Part shown: positions 44,646 through 53,149 of the stretch, piece after piece
How the letters are laid out: each line of letters opens with the position of its first letter
How positions within the stretch are numbered: the first letter of the stretch is position 1
NCBI GenBank assembly: GCA_022841915.1
Contig: JALHQN010000001.1
Span: forward strand, 372,001-436,000
Direction: 5' to 3'
From: Burkholderiales bacterium
GTDB taxonomy: Bacteria > Pseudomonadota > Gammaproteobacteria > Burkholderiales > WYBJ01
DNA length: 64,000 bases
Notes under the pieces: model-generated
Database searches by the model: none
Seen by the model: only the letters and a program-made list of their open reading frames with translations
Told to the model about the DNA's origin: nothing
Made by a program: the position numbers and the translations under genes

Positions 44646-45560
44646 ATGTGCGCAGATGCCCTCCACGAAACCCCTGTCCGCGGCCGCTTCGCGCCCTCGC
44701 CGACGGGCCCGCTGCACTTCGGCTCCCTGATCGCCGCGGTCGGCAGTTTTCTGCACGCGCGCAGCCGCGGGGGGCAGTGGCTGGTGCGCATGGAGGATCT
44801 CGACGGGCCTCGCGAGGTTCCCGGTGCCCGCGATGACATTCTGCGCACCCTCGAAGCGCACGGCCTCGAATGGGATGGTCCGGTTCGCCGGCAGAGCGAC
44901 GGCCTGGCTCTCTACGAGGCGGCTCTGGCACGACTGATGCGGGACGGACTCGTCTACCCCTGCGCATGCACTCGGCGCGAAATCGCCGACTCGGCCCTGC
45001 AGGGCATCGAGGGCGCGATCTACCCGGGCACATGCCGCGGCGGCCTGCCAGCGGGACGCATGCCGCGCTCATGGCGAGTGCGCGTGCCGGCGATGCCGAC
45101 GACGTTCATCGACGACGCTCACGGCGAGCTCACGCAGGACGTCGCCGCGGACGTCGGCGATTTCGTGCTCAAGCGGGCGGACGGCCTGTTCGCCTATCAG
45201 CTCGCCGTCGTGGTCGACGATGCGGACCAAGGCATCACCGAGGTCGTGCGAGGCGCCGATCTGCTCGGTTCGACGGCCCGCCAGATCGTTCTGCAACAGA
45301 TGCTGGCTTTGCCCAAGCCGACCTATCTGCATCTGCCCGTGGCCGTGAACCCGGCCGGCGAGAAGCTTTCGAAGCAATCGCTCGCCCCGCGCATCGCGCC
45401 CGAAACCGCAAGTCTCAATCTGCTTGCCGTGCTGAGCTTCCTGGGGCAGGCACCGGCCGCGGACTTGCGCGGCGCGCCGGTGGCCGCAATCGTTGCGTGG
45501 GCAATCGAGCACTGGAATGCTCGCGCGCTCCCGCGGGCTCGCACGCTGCCCGCGCCCTAG
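44646..45560 (+). CDS. gluQ: Glutamyl-queuosine tRNA(Asp) synthetase
   Basis: GluQRS attaches glutamate to the queuosine base in tRNA-Asp. It resembles the catalytic half of glutamyl-tRNA synthetase without an anticodon-binding domain. At 304 residues it has the HIGH-like RFAPSPTGPLHFGSLIAA, WLVRMEDLDGPR, the cysteine motif YPCACTRREI...YPGTCRGG and the KMSKS-like GEKLSKQS. Its stop codon TAG at 45558-45560 is formed by the TA target site plus the first G of the inserted MITE, so the last few residues may differ from the ancestral protein. Confidence 0.94.
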   Translation: MCADALHETPVRGRFAPSPTGPLHFGSLIAAVGSFLHARSRGGQWLVRMEDLDGPREVPGARDDILRTLEAHGLEWDGPVRRQSDGLALYEAALARLMRDGLVYPCACTRREIADSALQGIEGAIYPGTCRGGLPAGRMPRSWRVRVPAMPTTFIDDAHGELTQDVAADVGDFVLKRADGLFAYQLAVVVDDADQGITEVVRGADLLGSTARQIVLQQMLALPKPTYLHLPVAVNPAGEKLSKQSLAPRIAPETASLNLLAVLSFLGQAPAADLRGAPVAAIVAWAIEHWNARALPRARTLPAP

Positions 45561-45748
45561 TGTCCTGAGTCAGAAATTCGCTGAACAAAAGCGCCGAGAA
45601 TCGACGCCACACTTTGTCGGAAATCCTCGCCAGGCGTCCAACCTGGCGAGGATTTCCTTCGCGTCTGACGTCGATTTCGACACTTTTGTCCCTTCTACAG
45701 CGGCGGCACCGTTCGGCCATTCGTCAACGAATCTCTGACTCAGGACAC
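45560..45748. mobile_element. 189-bp MITE-like element (IS630/Tc1-type ends)
   Basis: Perfect terminal inverted repeats GTGTCCTGAGTCAGA (45560-45574) and TCTGACTCAGGACAC (45734-45748) are flanked on both sides by TA, the target duplication of IS630/Tc1-mariner elements. The ends extend imperfectly inward (AATTCGCTGA against TCAACGAATC). The centre holds a perfect 16-bp hairpin (45619-45634 with 45642-45657) around a 7-nt loop. No coding capacity is present, so it is non-autonomous. It fills the space between gluQ and the rhodanese gene. Confidence 0.88.
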
Positions 45749-45769
45749 TAGCGATTCAAGCGGCCGCCG

Positions 45770-46339
45770 CTACCACTGAAAATTGTCCGAGGTCACCGTA
45801 GGCAAGCCGGCGGCGCGCCAGGCGTCGATGCCGCCGCGATACCAATAGACCTCGCTGTGATCCGCCCGCGCGGCACGCAACGCTGCATTGTAGGAGAGCC
45901 AGCACTGCACCCCGGAGCAGAAGAACACGACGGGTCGGCTCTTGTCGTTTCCGACGAGCAAGGCCAAGGTGTCGAGGAAGCGTCGCTCCTCGTTAGCATC
46001 GAAATCGCCCAGCCCGCCATTGTGCAGCCATACCGAGCCCGGCAGCGTCCTGTGGGGCGGCCCGCTCAAGACATCGATCAGCATGGGCCGCGGCTGGCGC
46101 TCGATCAGCGCCTGCAGTTCGGCAGTCTTGATGACCCGCCCCCCAGGTATGTCGTCGGGCGTGGGACCGTGATAGCTGCCAGCCCGATAGCCCGGCGGGG
46201 GAGCGATGCCCCAGCTGCGCGCCTCGTCCGCAACGCTGTCGGCCGCAAGACCCTGCCAGGGCTGCAACACGACGCAAAGCAAGAAAAATGCGCCCAGACG
46301 ATAGGCCGCAGCGGACAAAGCATTCCTGACCGTGTTCAT
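45770..46339 (-). CDS. Exported rhodanese-like protein with a C-x4-C-W motif
   Basis: A 189-residue periplasmic or membrane-anchored protein. An N-terminal hydrophobic signal (AYRLGAFFLLCVVLQPWQGLA) is followed by a rhodanese-like domain with LIDVLSGPPHRTLPG, and FCSGVQCWLSYNAALRAA in the active-loop position. It resembles the family annotated as 'PQQ-dependent catabolism-associated CXXCW motif protein', but no PQQ or alcohol dehydrogenase genes are nearby. It lies 64 bases after the histidine kinase gene on the same strand and may be in its operon. Confidence 0.8.
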   Translation of the reverse strand: MNTVRNALSAAAYRLGAFFLLCVVLQPWQGLAADSVADEARSWGIAPPPGYRAGSYHGPTPDDIPGGRVIKTAELQALIERQPRPMLIDVLSGPPHRTLPGSVWLHNGGLGDFDANEERRFLDTLALLVGNDKSRPVVFFCSGVQCWLSYNAALRAARADHSEVYWYRGGIDAWRAAGLPTVTSDNFQW

Positions 46340-46403
46340 GATCGGATCCGCAACCGCTGGCCTGGCGATGAAAAAACGACGCCCGCATGCAAGTGCATCA
46401 GGT

Positions 46404-47801
46404 TCAACCTCTCGGCAGCGCGAGGGTGGCTTCGAGGCCGCCTTGCGGATGGTTCCGGACCGTGATTCTTCCATGATGCAACTGGGCGACGTTGCGCGCG
46501 ATGGCCAATCCCAGCCCCGTGCCGCCGGTATTGCGACTACGGGAGCTCTCGCACCGATAGAAGGGCTCGAACACCTTCTCCAGCTCGGCCTCCGGCACGC
46601 CGACACCGTAATCCCTCACCTTGATCACGAGTTCGCGCTCGTTGTCCTGGATCTGTATCCTGGCCTTGTTGCCGTACTTGCACGCGTTGTCGACGATGTT
46701 GAGCAGGCAGTGCTTGAGTGCCTGAGGCTGCGCCGGGTAAGTCATGCGCGCCTCGCCCTCGGTGATGACCTCGTGCCCGGACTCGCGATAATCGTCGCAG
46801 ACGCTTTCGATCAACGCATTGATGTCGGTGGGCTGAGGCGGCTCCACGCTGTCGAGGCCGCGAATGAACTCGAGCGCCGAGCGCACCATCGTTTCGAGTT
46901 CGGACATGTCGCGCAGCAGCGATTCGCGCAGTTTGCCGTCCTCGATCAGTTCGGCGCGCAGACGCATTCGCGTGATCGGCGTCTTCAAGTCGTGGGAGAT
47001 GGCCGACAGCGCCGTCACGCGGCTCTTGAGGTACCGCGCCAGACGCTCCTGCATGCTGTTGAAGGCGCGTGCCGCCCGCCGCAATTCGGACGCCCCGTGT
47101 TCGGGCAGCGGCGGGGCATCGAGATCGTTGCCCAGTCGTTCGGCGGCGCGGGCAAGCTCGCTCAAGGGGCGCGTCACCCAATTCACGGCCAATGCGACCA
47201 GGACAATGGTGACCGCACTCAACACGAAGAACTGCCACAGCAGCGAAGGAAACGAGAGCAGCAGCGTCTGCGGCACCTCGACATAGACGACGACCGGTGT
47301 GCCGTCGGCCAGCGTGGAGCGTACGCTGACGCCCCAGCCGAATTGAGCCGGTCGCGACACGCCTGTGATGCGCGTCGCGCCAAGCTCCGAGGAGTAGCGC
47401 AACTCGGTCTCGCCCATCCGGATTTCCACCGAGCGCGACGGACTCAATCGCTCGCGAAACGCCGCCGTCATCGCCTCGGGAATCGGCCCCCGAAGGGCCT
47501 CGGTGCCGGTGGCGTCTTCGGGCATGCCATCCGCACGCGGCAAAGCGAGCGGCCCCAGGCGAATCACCGGGTAGCGCAAGGCGGCAACCGCGCGCTCCCT
47601 GTCCTGACTGCCCAAGCCGTCGAGCATGCGCACCAGATCGGCGACACGCACGGCATTGCGGCGAGCGATCACACGCTCGATCGACGCCCGACGATCGTAG
47701 TAGGCAATCAGCGAGGAGGCGATCTGCGCTGTCACCAGCCCCCCGATCAGCAGCAGGAGCAACCGCCCCTTCAGAGAGCGCGGTACGGGCAGGCGCATCA
47801 C
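46404..47801 (-). CDS. Sensor histidine kinase (EnvZ/OmpR-system type)
   Basis: A 465-residue membrane kinase. The first transmembrane helix is LKGRLLLLLIGGLVTAQIAS, followed by a periplasmic sensor of about 140 residues, a second helix (LWQFFVLSAVTIVLVALAV) and a HAMP domain (TRPLSELARAAERLGNDLD). The phosphoacceptor H-box is AISHDLKTPITRMRLRAEL. The ATPase has N-box NIVDNACKYGNK, G1 DYGVGVPEA and G2 GTGLGLAIA. It overlaps the response regulator by 4 bases, forming a pair. The signal is unknown. Confidence 0.95.
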   Translation of the reverse strand: MMRLPVPRSLKGRLLLLLIGGLVTAQIASSLIAYYDRRASIERVIARRNAVRVADLVRMLDGLGSQDRERAVAALRYPVIRLGPLALPRADGMPEDATGTEALRGPIPEAMTAAFRERLSPSRSVEIRMGETELRYSSELGATRITGVSRPAQFGWGVSVRSTLADGTPVVVYVEVPQTLLLSFPSLLWQFFVLSAVTIVLVALAVNWVTRPLSELARAAERLGNDLDAPPLPEHGASELRRAARAFNSMQERLARYLKSRVTALSAISHDLKTPITRMRLRAELIEDGKLRESLLRDMSELETMVRSALEFIRGLDSVEPPQPTDINALIESVCDDYRESGHEVITEGEARMTYPAQPQALKHCLLNIVDNACKYGNKARIQIQDNERELVIKVRDYGVGVPEAELEKVFEPFYRCESSRSRNTGGTGLGLAIARNVAQLHHGRITVRNHPQGGLEATLALPRG

Positions 47802-48523
47802 TCGTAGGCCACGGCAGAAGCCAGTACGTAGCCTTCGCCACGCACGGTCTTGATGATGCGCGGCTCGCGGGCGTCTTCATCGAGCCGCTGCCGCACCCTG
47901 CTGACGAGCACATCGATGCTGCGATCCAGCGCGTCGGCCCCCTGCCCCTGGGTGAGTTCCATCAGCTGATCGCGATTGAGCACCCGGTTGGGCCGCTCCA
48001 GAAAGGTCTTCAGCAATCGAAACTCGGCCCCGCTCAAGGCCACGACCACGCCCCGGGGCGACACCAGGTTGCGCGTCGTCAGATCGAGTTGCCAGCCGGC
48101 GAAACGTATCCGCTGCTGCGGCTCGCCCAAGCGCACGCGAATGGCGCCCCGCGCACGCCGAAGTATCACCTTGATGCGGGCCAGCAGTTCGCGCGGATTG
48201 AACGGTTTGGGCATGTAGTCATCGGCGCCCATTTCGAGTCCGATGATCCGATCGGTGTCTTCGCCGCGAGCCGTCAGCATGATGACGGGAACATCGGATC
48301 GTGTCCGCAAGTCGCGACACAGCGTGAGCCCGTCGTGTCCGGGCAACATGACGTCGAGCACGATGAGGTCGATCTGCTGCTGATCGAGTGCAGTCAGCAT
48401 ACCGACCCCGTCCGCGACGGCGATGCAGCGATACCCGTTTCGGTCCAGGTAGTCGTGCAACAGCGTCCGGATGTCTCCGTCGTCGTCGACGATTAGAACG
48501 CAGTCACGGCGTTGTTCCATCAT
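47798..48523 (-). CDS. OmpR-family response regulator
   Basis: A 241-residue two-domain regulator. The receiver has acidic pocket DDDGD, phospho-Asp in LIVLDVMLPGHD, the conserved Thr/Ser position MLTARG and Lys in YMPKPFNPREL. The C-terminal winged helix has LSGAEFRLLKTFLERPNRVL and DVLVSRVRQRLDED. I chose the ATG at 48523; the next codon is also ATG. It is transcribed first, followed by the kinase through a 4-bp overlap. The target genes are unknown but could include the rhodanese gene downstream. Confidence 0.94.
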   Translation of the reverse strand: MMEQRRDCVLIVDDDGDIRTLLHDYLDRNGYRCIAVADGVGMLTALDQQQIDLIVLDVMLPGHDGLTLCRDLRTRSDVPVIMLTARGEDTDRIIGLEMGADDYMPKPFNPRELLARIKVILRRARGAIRVRLGEPQQRIRFAGWQLDLTTRNLVSPRGVVVALSGAEFRLLKTFLERPNRVLNRDQLMELTQGQGADALDRSIDVLVSRVRQRLDEDAREPRIIKTVRGEGYVLASAVAYE

Positions 48524-48701
48524 GCTCGAAAGCTTACCCCAGTCGCACTGGCAATGTGAACGTGCAAATGGGCCCGGCAACCGACGCGCGGCGCGAAATG
48601 CCCTGCGATCCGGTTCCAGCCGCTAGACGACGATGGCAGCCGCGTACGGCCCGGCACGCGCCAGCAAGCTCCGCGAGACCCTCGAAAAACGGCGATGCCG
48701 C

Positions 48702-49316
48702 TCAGGCTTTGCCGCGACTAGCCGTCGCCAGCCACTCTACGATCATGACAATGGCGCGATCGGTGGCTATCCGCAGTGCACCCACCGCGCCTTGCGCATC
48801 GACGCTCGCACAGGCCTGCTCGACACCGAAATGCGTCTGCGCGCGCAAGACCCGGGGGACGACATCGACCAGGCTTGCGTGCATGCCCACCACGACATGG
48901 CTCTGAGTCGGCGACCGAACCTGCTGCTCGAAAGCAGACAGGTCGATCTTGAGCACCAGCTCGCTCGGGACGCCGTCGGCGAGCATGGTCAACCCGCGCT
49001 CGGCAGGCGCAGCGAGCGCTAGACGCAGCCGCTGGGTGATCAGCACCGCTGGCGACGCGACCCAGCGACTGCGCGAATACGCCTGGAGCTGCGCCGGCTC
49101 CTGGTAGGTGAGCCGGTAGAGAATCGCCGGCGTTTGCAGCCATCCGCTGGCGGAGATTTCATCGAGCGCAAGACTCGCGGACAAGCGCCGATCCACTCTG
49201 GGTGGCGCTTCATGCCCGAGATCGAAATGTGCATGCTCCGGCGCGCTGCCTCGGCCGACCGCGCAGCCGGACAATCCCAGCACCAGCGCTTGCGTCAGGA
49301 ATATTCTGCGTTTCAC
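48702..49316 (-). CDS. ABC-type transport auxiliary lipoprotein (PqiC/MCE-associated)
   Basis: A 204-residue outer-membrane-type lipoprotein with signal and lipobox LVLGLSGCAVG (Cys about residue 18). The mature region resembles the PqiC/ABC-auxiliary lipoprotein family (LAGDEISASGWLQTP-like strand and a YRLTYQEPAQLQAYSRSRWV stretch). It is the last gene of the MCE transport operon, overlapping the MCE gene by 4 bases, and probably gives the system its outer-membrane docking point. Confidence 0.85.
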   Translation of the reverse strand: MKRRIFLTQALVLGLSGCAVGRGSAPEHAHFDLGHEAPPRVDRRLSASLALDEISASGWLQTPAILYRLTYQEPAQLQAYSRSRWVASPAVLITQRLRLALAAPAERGLTMLADGVPSELVLKIDLSAFEQQVRSPTQSHVVVGMHASLVDVVPRVLRAQTHFGVEQACASVDAQGAVGALRIATDRAIVMIVEWLATASRGKA

Positions 49317-50275
49317 CGCGGGGCTCCATGTGTGAAACCCGGCTCCCCCGGACCCGGCGCCGGGGAGACGCGGCCGAACACCAGGCTCGAAGGATTGAGG
49401 CTCACGTCGTCGATCAGGCGCTCCAGACTGCGGGAACTGCGGCTCAGTTCGACGAGCAACTGGTTCAGCTTCGGTATCGTCTCGCGACCAGCCGCCGCAC
49501 TCAGTGCGGTTCCCGCCATGCTCAGCTTTTCCACCGAGGCGCCGATCCGCTCGGCGCTCGCGGTCACCCGCTCGAGCACCTGGGTGCGATCGCCCAGCGT
49601 GTTTGCGAGCGCGCGCAGATCCGCCATCAACAGATCGGCATTGCGCAGGGTGACGCTCGCCTGCCGGGCCAGTTCTGGGGCCGGCTTGACGCTCGCTTGC
49701 ACACTTTCCGAGACTGCCGTGATACCGCGCGCCGCAGTCTCCAGCGCAGCGAGCGTCTTGACTGCCTGTTGCCGGTTCTCCTCGCTGAGCCAGGCATCCA
49801 TGCGCCGCGTCAGCTCGGTGATGCGCGTGACGAGCTCTTCGCCGGAGCCCGACATTCGGTCGATGAACGAAGGCCGCAACTCGATGCGCCTATGCTGCGG
49901 ATCAGCGGGATTGCGCAAGGCCGCGCTCTTGCCGTCATCGTCGAGATGGACATACGACAGGCCCGTGATGCCCTGAGCGGCCAGCTGCGCGTACACGGCC
50001 TGGGTAAGCGGCGTCCCCTCCCGTACAGATATGCCCACCACGATGGTTCGCAGATCATCCGCATCGAAGGCGATGGATTCGACTTTGCCGACTTCCACGC
50101 CGCGATAGCGCACGGGCGCCTGCGCGTTCAGCCCGCTCACGCTGCCCCGGGTATAGAGCACATAGTTGTCCTGGGCGATCGGCTCGCCACGCAGCCAAAA
50201 GGCTGCTGCGATCAGGGCCGCGGTCAGCAGCAAAGTGAACAGTCCTGCGGCCAAGGCGTGTGCTTTGTTCTCCAT
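49313..50275 (-). CDS. MCE-domain lipid-transport protein (MlaD-like)
   Basis: A 320-residue substrate-binding component with one N-terminal membrane helix (FTLLLTAALIAAAFWL) and an MCE domain (VLYTRGSVSGLNAQAPVRYR, GVEVGKVESIAFD). A long helical C-terminal region (about 170-290, e.g. RMDAWLSEENRQQAVKTLAA) could form the tunnel or needle extension seen in larger MCE proteins. It is much longer than E. coli MlaD because of this region. It sits between the ATPase and lipoprotein genes in the operon. Confidence 0.9.
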   Translation of the reverse strand: MENKAHALAAGLFTLLLTAALIAAAFWLRGEPIAQDNYVLYTRGSVSGLNAQAPVRYRGVEVGKVESIAFDADDLRTIVVGISVREGTPLTQAVYAQLAAQGITGLSYVHLDDDGKSAALRNPADPQHRRIELRPSFIDRMSGSGEELVTRITELTRRMDAWLSEENRQQAVKTLAALETAARGITAVSESVQASVKPAPELARQASVTLRNADLLMADLRALANTLGDRTQVLERVTASAERIGASVEKLSMAGTALSAAAGRETIPKLNQLLVELSRSSRSLERLIDDVSLNPSSLVFGRVSPAPGPGEPGFTHGAPR

Positions 50276-50282
50276 GTTTCCC

Positions 50283-51074
50283 CTAGATCGGCATCAGCCG
50301 CTGCAGATCCTCGAGCACTTCGAGCGCCCGCTGACCACGCTCGCCGCGAAAGAAATTGGAGACGAACGGATGATCGATCTCGGTGATCTCTCTCAGCGGC
50401 CCCACCGCCAGCAACCGCTGCTCGCACAGGACAGCGACCCGATCCGACAAAGAGACCAGTGTGTCCAGATCGTGGGTCACCATCACGACACTCAAGTGCA
50501 GTTCCCGGCGCAACTCCTGGATGAGCTTCACGAAGCTCTCGGAACGATCCGGATCCAGGCCCGCCGTCGGTTCGTCGAGGAAAACCAGTTCGGGATCGAG
50601 CGCCAGTGCCCGGGCAAGACCGATGCGCTTGATCATACCACCCGACAGCTGCGCAGGCGTCTTGCGGGCATGCTGCGGCTCGATGCCCACCATCCGCAGT
50701 TTGGACAGCACCAGGTCGTGGATGAGGTCCTCGTCGACCACCTTCAGCTCCCGCAACGCCAGCGCGATGTTCTCGTAGACGCTGAGCGCGGAAAAAAGGG
50801 CGCCGTTCTGAAACAGCACCCCCCAGCGATTGCGCACCGACGCCAATTGCGCCCGCGAGCACGCGTTGACGTCGATGCCGAACACACGCACGGTGCCCCG
50901 CCAGGGCCGTTCGAGCCCCAGCATCTGGCGCAGCAGCGTCGTCTTGCCGCTGCCCGATCCGCCCACCAGGCCCAGCACCTCACCGGGCCGGACATCGAGG
51001 TCGATGCCTCGATGCACCACGGTGGGTCCGAAGCGGGTCCACAAGCCGGAGATTTCGACCACAGGGTCGGCCAT
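50283..51074 (-). CDS. ABC transporter ATPase of the MCE system (MlaF-like)
   Basis: A 263-residue ABC ATPase. Walker A is GGSGSGKTTLLRQML, the signature is AQLSGGMIKRIGLARALAL, Walker B is ELVFLDEPTAGLD, and the switch His is in VMVTHDLD. The SGGM signature and 'KRIGLARA' are typical of MlaF/Ttg2A. GAGG lies upstream of ATG 51074; the upstream in-frame extension lacks homology. It powers lipid movement with the MlaE-like permease encoded 126 bases upstream. Confidence 0.93.
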   Translation of the reverse strand: MADPVVEISGLWTRFGPTVVHRGIDLDVRPGEVLGLVGGSGSGKTTLLRQMLGLERPWRGTVRVFGIDVNACSRAQLASVRNRWGVLFQNGALFSALSVYENIALALRELKVVDEDLIHDLVLSKLRMVGIEPQHARKTPAQLSGGMIKRIGLARALALDPELVFLDEPTAGLDPDRSESFVKLIQELRRELHLSVVMVTHDLDTLVSLSDRVAVLCEQRLLAVGPLREITEIDHPFVSNFFRGERGQRALEVLEDLQRLMPI

Positions 51075-51200
51075 CGCTTTACCTCGGGTGTCCTCGGTCC
51101 GACATTCCCTGCCGAGCCGCCGATTCGGACGAGCGGCGCCAGTCCCAGGTTGGCATGGGCTCCCGGGCTTCCACGTGCAGCGAATGTCGGACACCGGCCA

Positions 51201-52343
51201 CTAGAACCCCAGACCCACGTGACGGAACATCACGGCGAAAATCGCATCCACCACGATGACGATGGTGATTGCCGTGACGACGGAGCTGGTCGTCCCTGCC
51301 CCCAGGCTCTGGGTGTTGGGTCGGATCCGCATGCCGTAGTGACAAGCAAGCACGGCGATCAACACGCCGAACACGACGCCCTTGCCCACGCCGAGATAGA
51401 GGTTCGCGATGGGCACGGCTGACGGGAGAGTATCGAGAAAGAAGCGATAGCTCAGTCCCAGTTCCGCATGCGCGGCGACCATGCCGCCGAGCAGGGCAAT
51501 CGCATTGGTCCACAAGATCAGCAGCGGCAACCCGATCGCGAGGGCGATCACCTTCGGCAGCACCAGGCGCGACATATGAGGAATGCCCATGACCGACATG
51601 GCATCGAGCTCCTGGGTGACGCGCATGACGCCGATCTGAGCAGTCATCGACGACCCCGAGCGCCCAGCCACCAGAATCGCCGCCAACACCGGCCCCAGTT
51701 CGCGAATGATGCTGACCCCGAGAATATTGACGATGAACAGATCGGCCCCGAACATTTTCAGCTGATTCGAGGACAGGTAGCTCAGAACCACGCCGATCAG
51801 GAACCCGACCAGAGCGGTGATTCCCAGTGCCTGTGCGCCCGTCCGATACAGATTGGCAGCGATCTCGCGCCACGGCGCTCGGGCCGGGTGCGCCAGCATG
51901 CGCAGGCATTCGAGCACCAGGAACCCGAGCAGCACCACCAATCCGTGCAGATGCCCGAGGACGCGCATGAACCATTGGCTCGGCAGAAACCACCAGTGCG
52001 GTGTCGATCTTGCCTCGGACACCCGACTGGGTTCGGACGCGTCCAGCCGCCTGAACAACGGCTGATGCTCGGGCCTGGCCTTGATGCGCGAGGCGTCGCT
52101 CACGCCCCAAGAGCGACGCAACAACGCGGCGCCCAGGTGATCCATCGTCAGCACGTCCTCGAGATCCCATAACGCCTCGCCCGGATCGCGTATGCGCTTC
52201 AGGCGCTGATCGAGATCCGGCAGACGGGGCACGAGCGCCTGCAGATTCCACGCCCCTGAAATCCGGATCAGCCGCCGGCCGCTTTCGTCGCTGGTCTCCA
52301 GGACCTGGGGCTCCGCGATCGAGCCGACGCCGCGTGGGCTCAT
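51201..52343 (-). CDS. MlaE-like permease with an N-terminal STAS-like domain
   Basis: A 380-residue protein. Residues about 1-110 look like a MlaB/STAS-type domain (RLIRISGAWNLQALVPRLPD, ALWDLEDVLTMDHLGAALLR). They are followed by the MlaE permease with helices and the hallmark GFLIGVVLSYLSSNQLKMFG, VLAAILVAGRSGSSMTAQIG and TQELDAMSVMGI. This is a fusion of functions encoded by mlaB and mlaE in enterobacteria. It is the first gene of the MCE operon. No separate MlaC-type periplasmic carrier gene is present. Confidence 0.92.
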   Translation of the reverse strand: MSPRGVGSIAEPQVLETSDESGRRLIRISGAWNLQALVPRLPDLDQRLKRIRDPGEALWDLEDVLTMDHLGAALLRRSWGVSDASRIKARPEHQPLFRRLDASEPSRVSEARSTPHWWFLPSQWFMRVLGHLHGLVVLLGFLVLECLRMLAHPARAPWREIAANLYRTGAQALGITALVGFLIGVVLSYLSSNQLKMFGADLFIVNILGVSIIRELGPVLAAILVAGRSGSSMTAQIGVMRVTQELDAMSVMGIPHMSRLVLPKVIALAIGLPLLILWTNAIALLGGMVAAHAELGLSYRFFLDTLPSAVPIANLYLGVGKGVVFGVLIAVLACHYGMRIRPNTQSLGAGTTSSVVTAITIVIVVDAIFAVMFRHVGLGF

Positions 52344-52599
52344 GGACGCACTTCCCCGGCTAGGCCGAGCGACGAGGAGGACTTGGCGAAGGCGACCTTC
52401 CAGCGGCATTCGACCGCGGGCAGCCGGACATCGAATTGACTCATGGCCTGTTCGAATTGAAGCGCGAAGCTGCATTATTGCACTGCACGCCAGCGGCATG
52501 GCTTCGATTCGAGCCACCCGAACACCGATCGAGTACGCTGCAGCGCGCGTTGAACCAGGAGCGGACCGGGGAAACGGGGCCGCTCGACAGCCGCCCGCC

Positions 52600-53028
52600 T
52601 CAGCTATGGATGTAATTCTCCAGCTGGCGGATGATGAATTCCTGCTCGGAAATCGTTTCCTTGACCAGATCGCCGATGGACAGCACGCCGATCAGCCGAC
52701 CCTGTTCGAGCACCGGCAGGTGGCGGATGCGCTTGTCGGTCATCAGCGCCATGCACTCGGGCACGGTGTGATCCGGGCGGGCGTAGACGACCCGCCCGGT
52801 CATGATCTCGCGCACCGGCGTATCGTACGACGACTTCCCCAGCAGGATGACCTTCCGGGCATAGTCGCGCTCGGACATGATGCCGCTCACCTTGCCGTCC
52901 TCCACCACCAAGACAGCGCCGATGCCCTTGTCAGCCATCACTTCGAGCGCTTGAAACACCGTGGTATCGGGCGACACCGAAACGACATGGCTGCCCTTGT
53001 CGTCTAGCAGCTGGCGAACCGTCTTCAT
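52600..53028 (-). CDS. Tandem CBS-domain protein
   Basis: A 142-residue protein consisting of a CBS pair: first repeat with VVSVSPDTTVFQALEVMADK and VLVVEDGKVSGIMSERDYAR, second with VYARPDHTVPECMALMTDKR and LPVLEQGRLIGVLSIGDLVK. Such proteins sense adenine nucleotides and regulate partner enzymes or act as stress proteins. An excellent GGAGGG site precedes ATG 53028. It is probably monocistronic. Confidence 0.95.
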   Translation of the reverse strand: MKTVRQLLDDKGSHVVSVSPDTTVFQALEVMADKGIGAVLVVEDGKVSGIMSERDYARKVILLGKSSYDTPVREIMTGRVVYARPDHTVPECMALMTDKRIRHLPVLEQGRLIGVLSIGDLVKETISEQEFIIRQLENYIHS

Positions 53029-53149
53029 AGACCCTCCTCGTGAGGCGCTGGAGAAGCCAAGGATGCAAGTGCGGATGGGCTCATGGTAGCCCAAATCACC
53101 AGCCAGAATAAACAACTTTGGGTAGGTTCGCTGTCGACGCGTGGACGTA

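Noticed and set aside
45619-45657. The internal 16-bp hairpin of the MITE as a rho-independent terminator
   Set aside because: No T tract follows on either strand; it is better explained as the internal palindrome of the mobile repeat.
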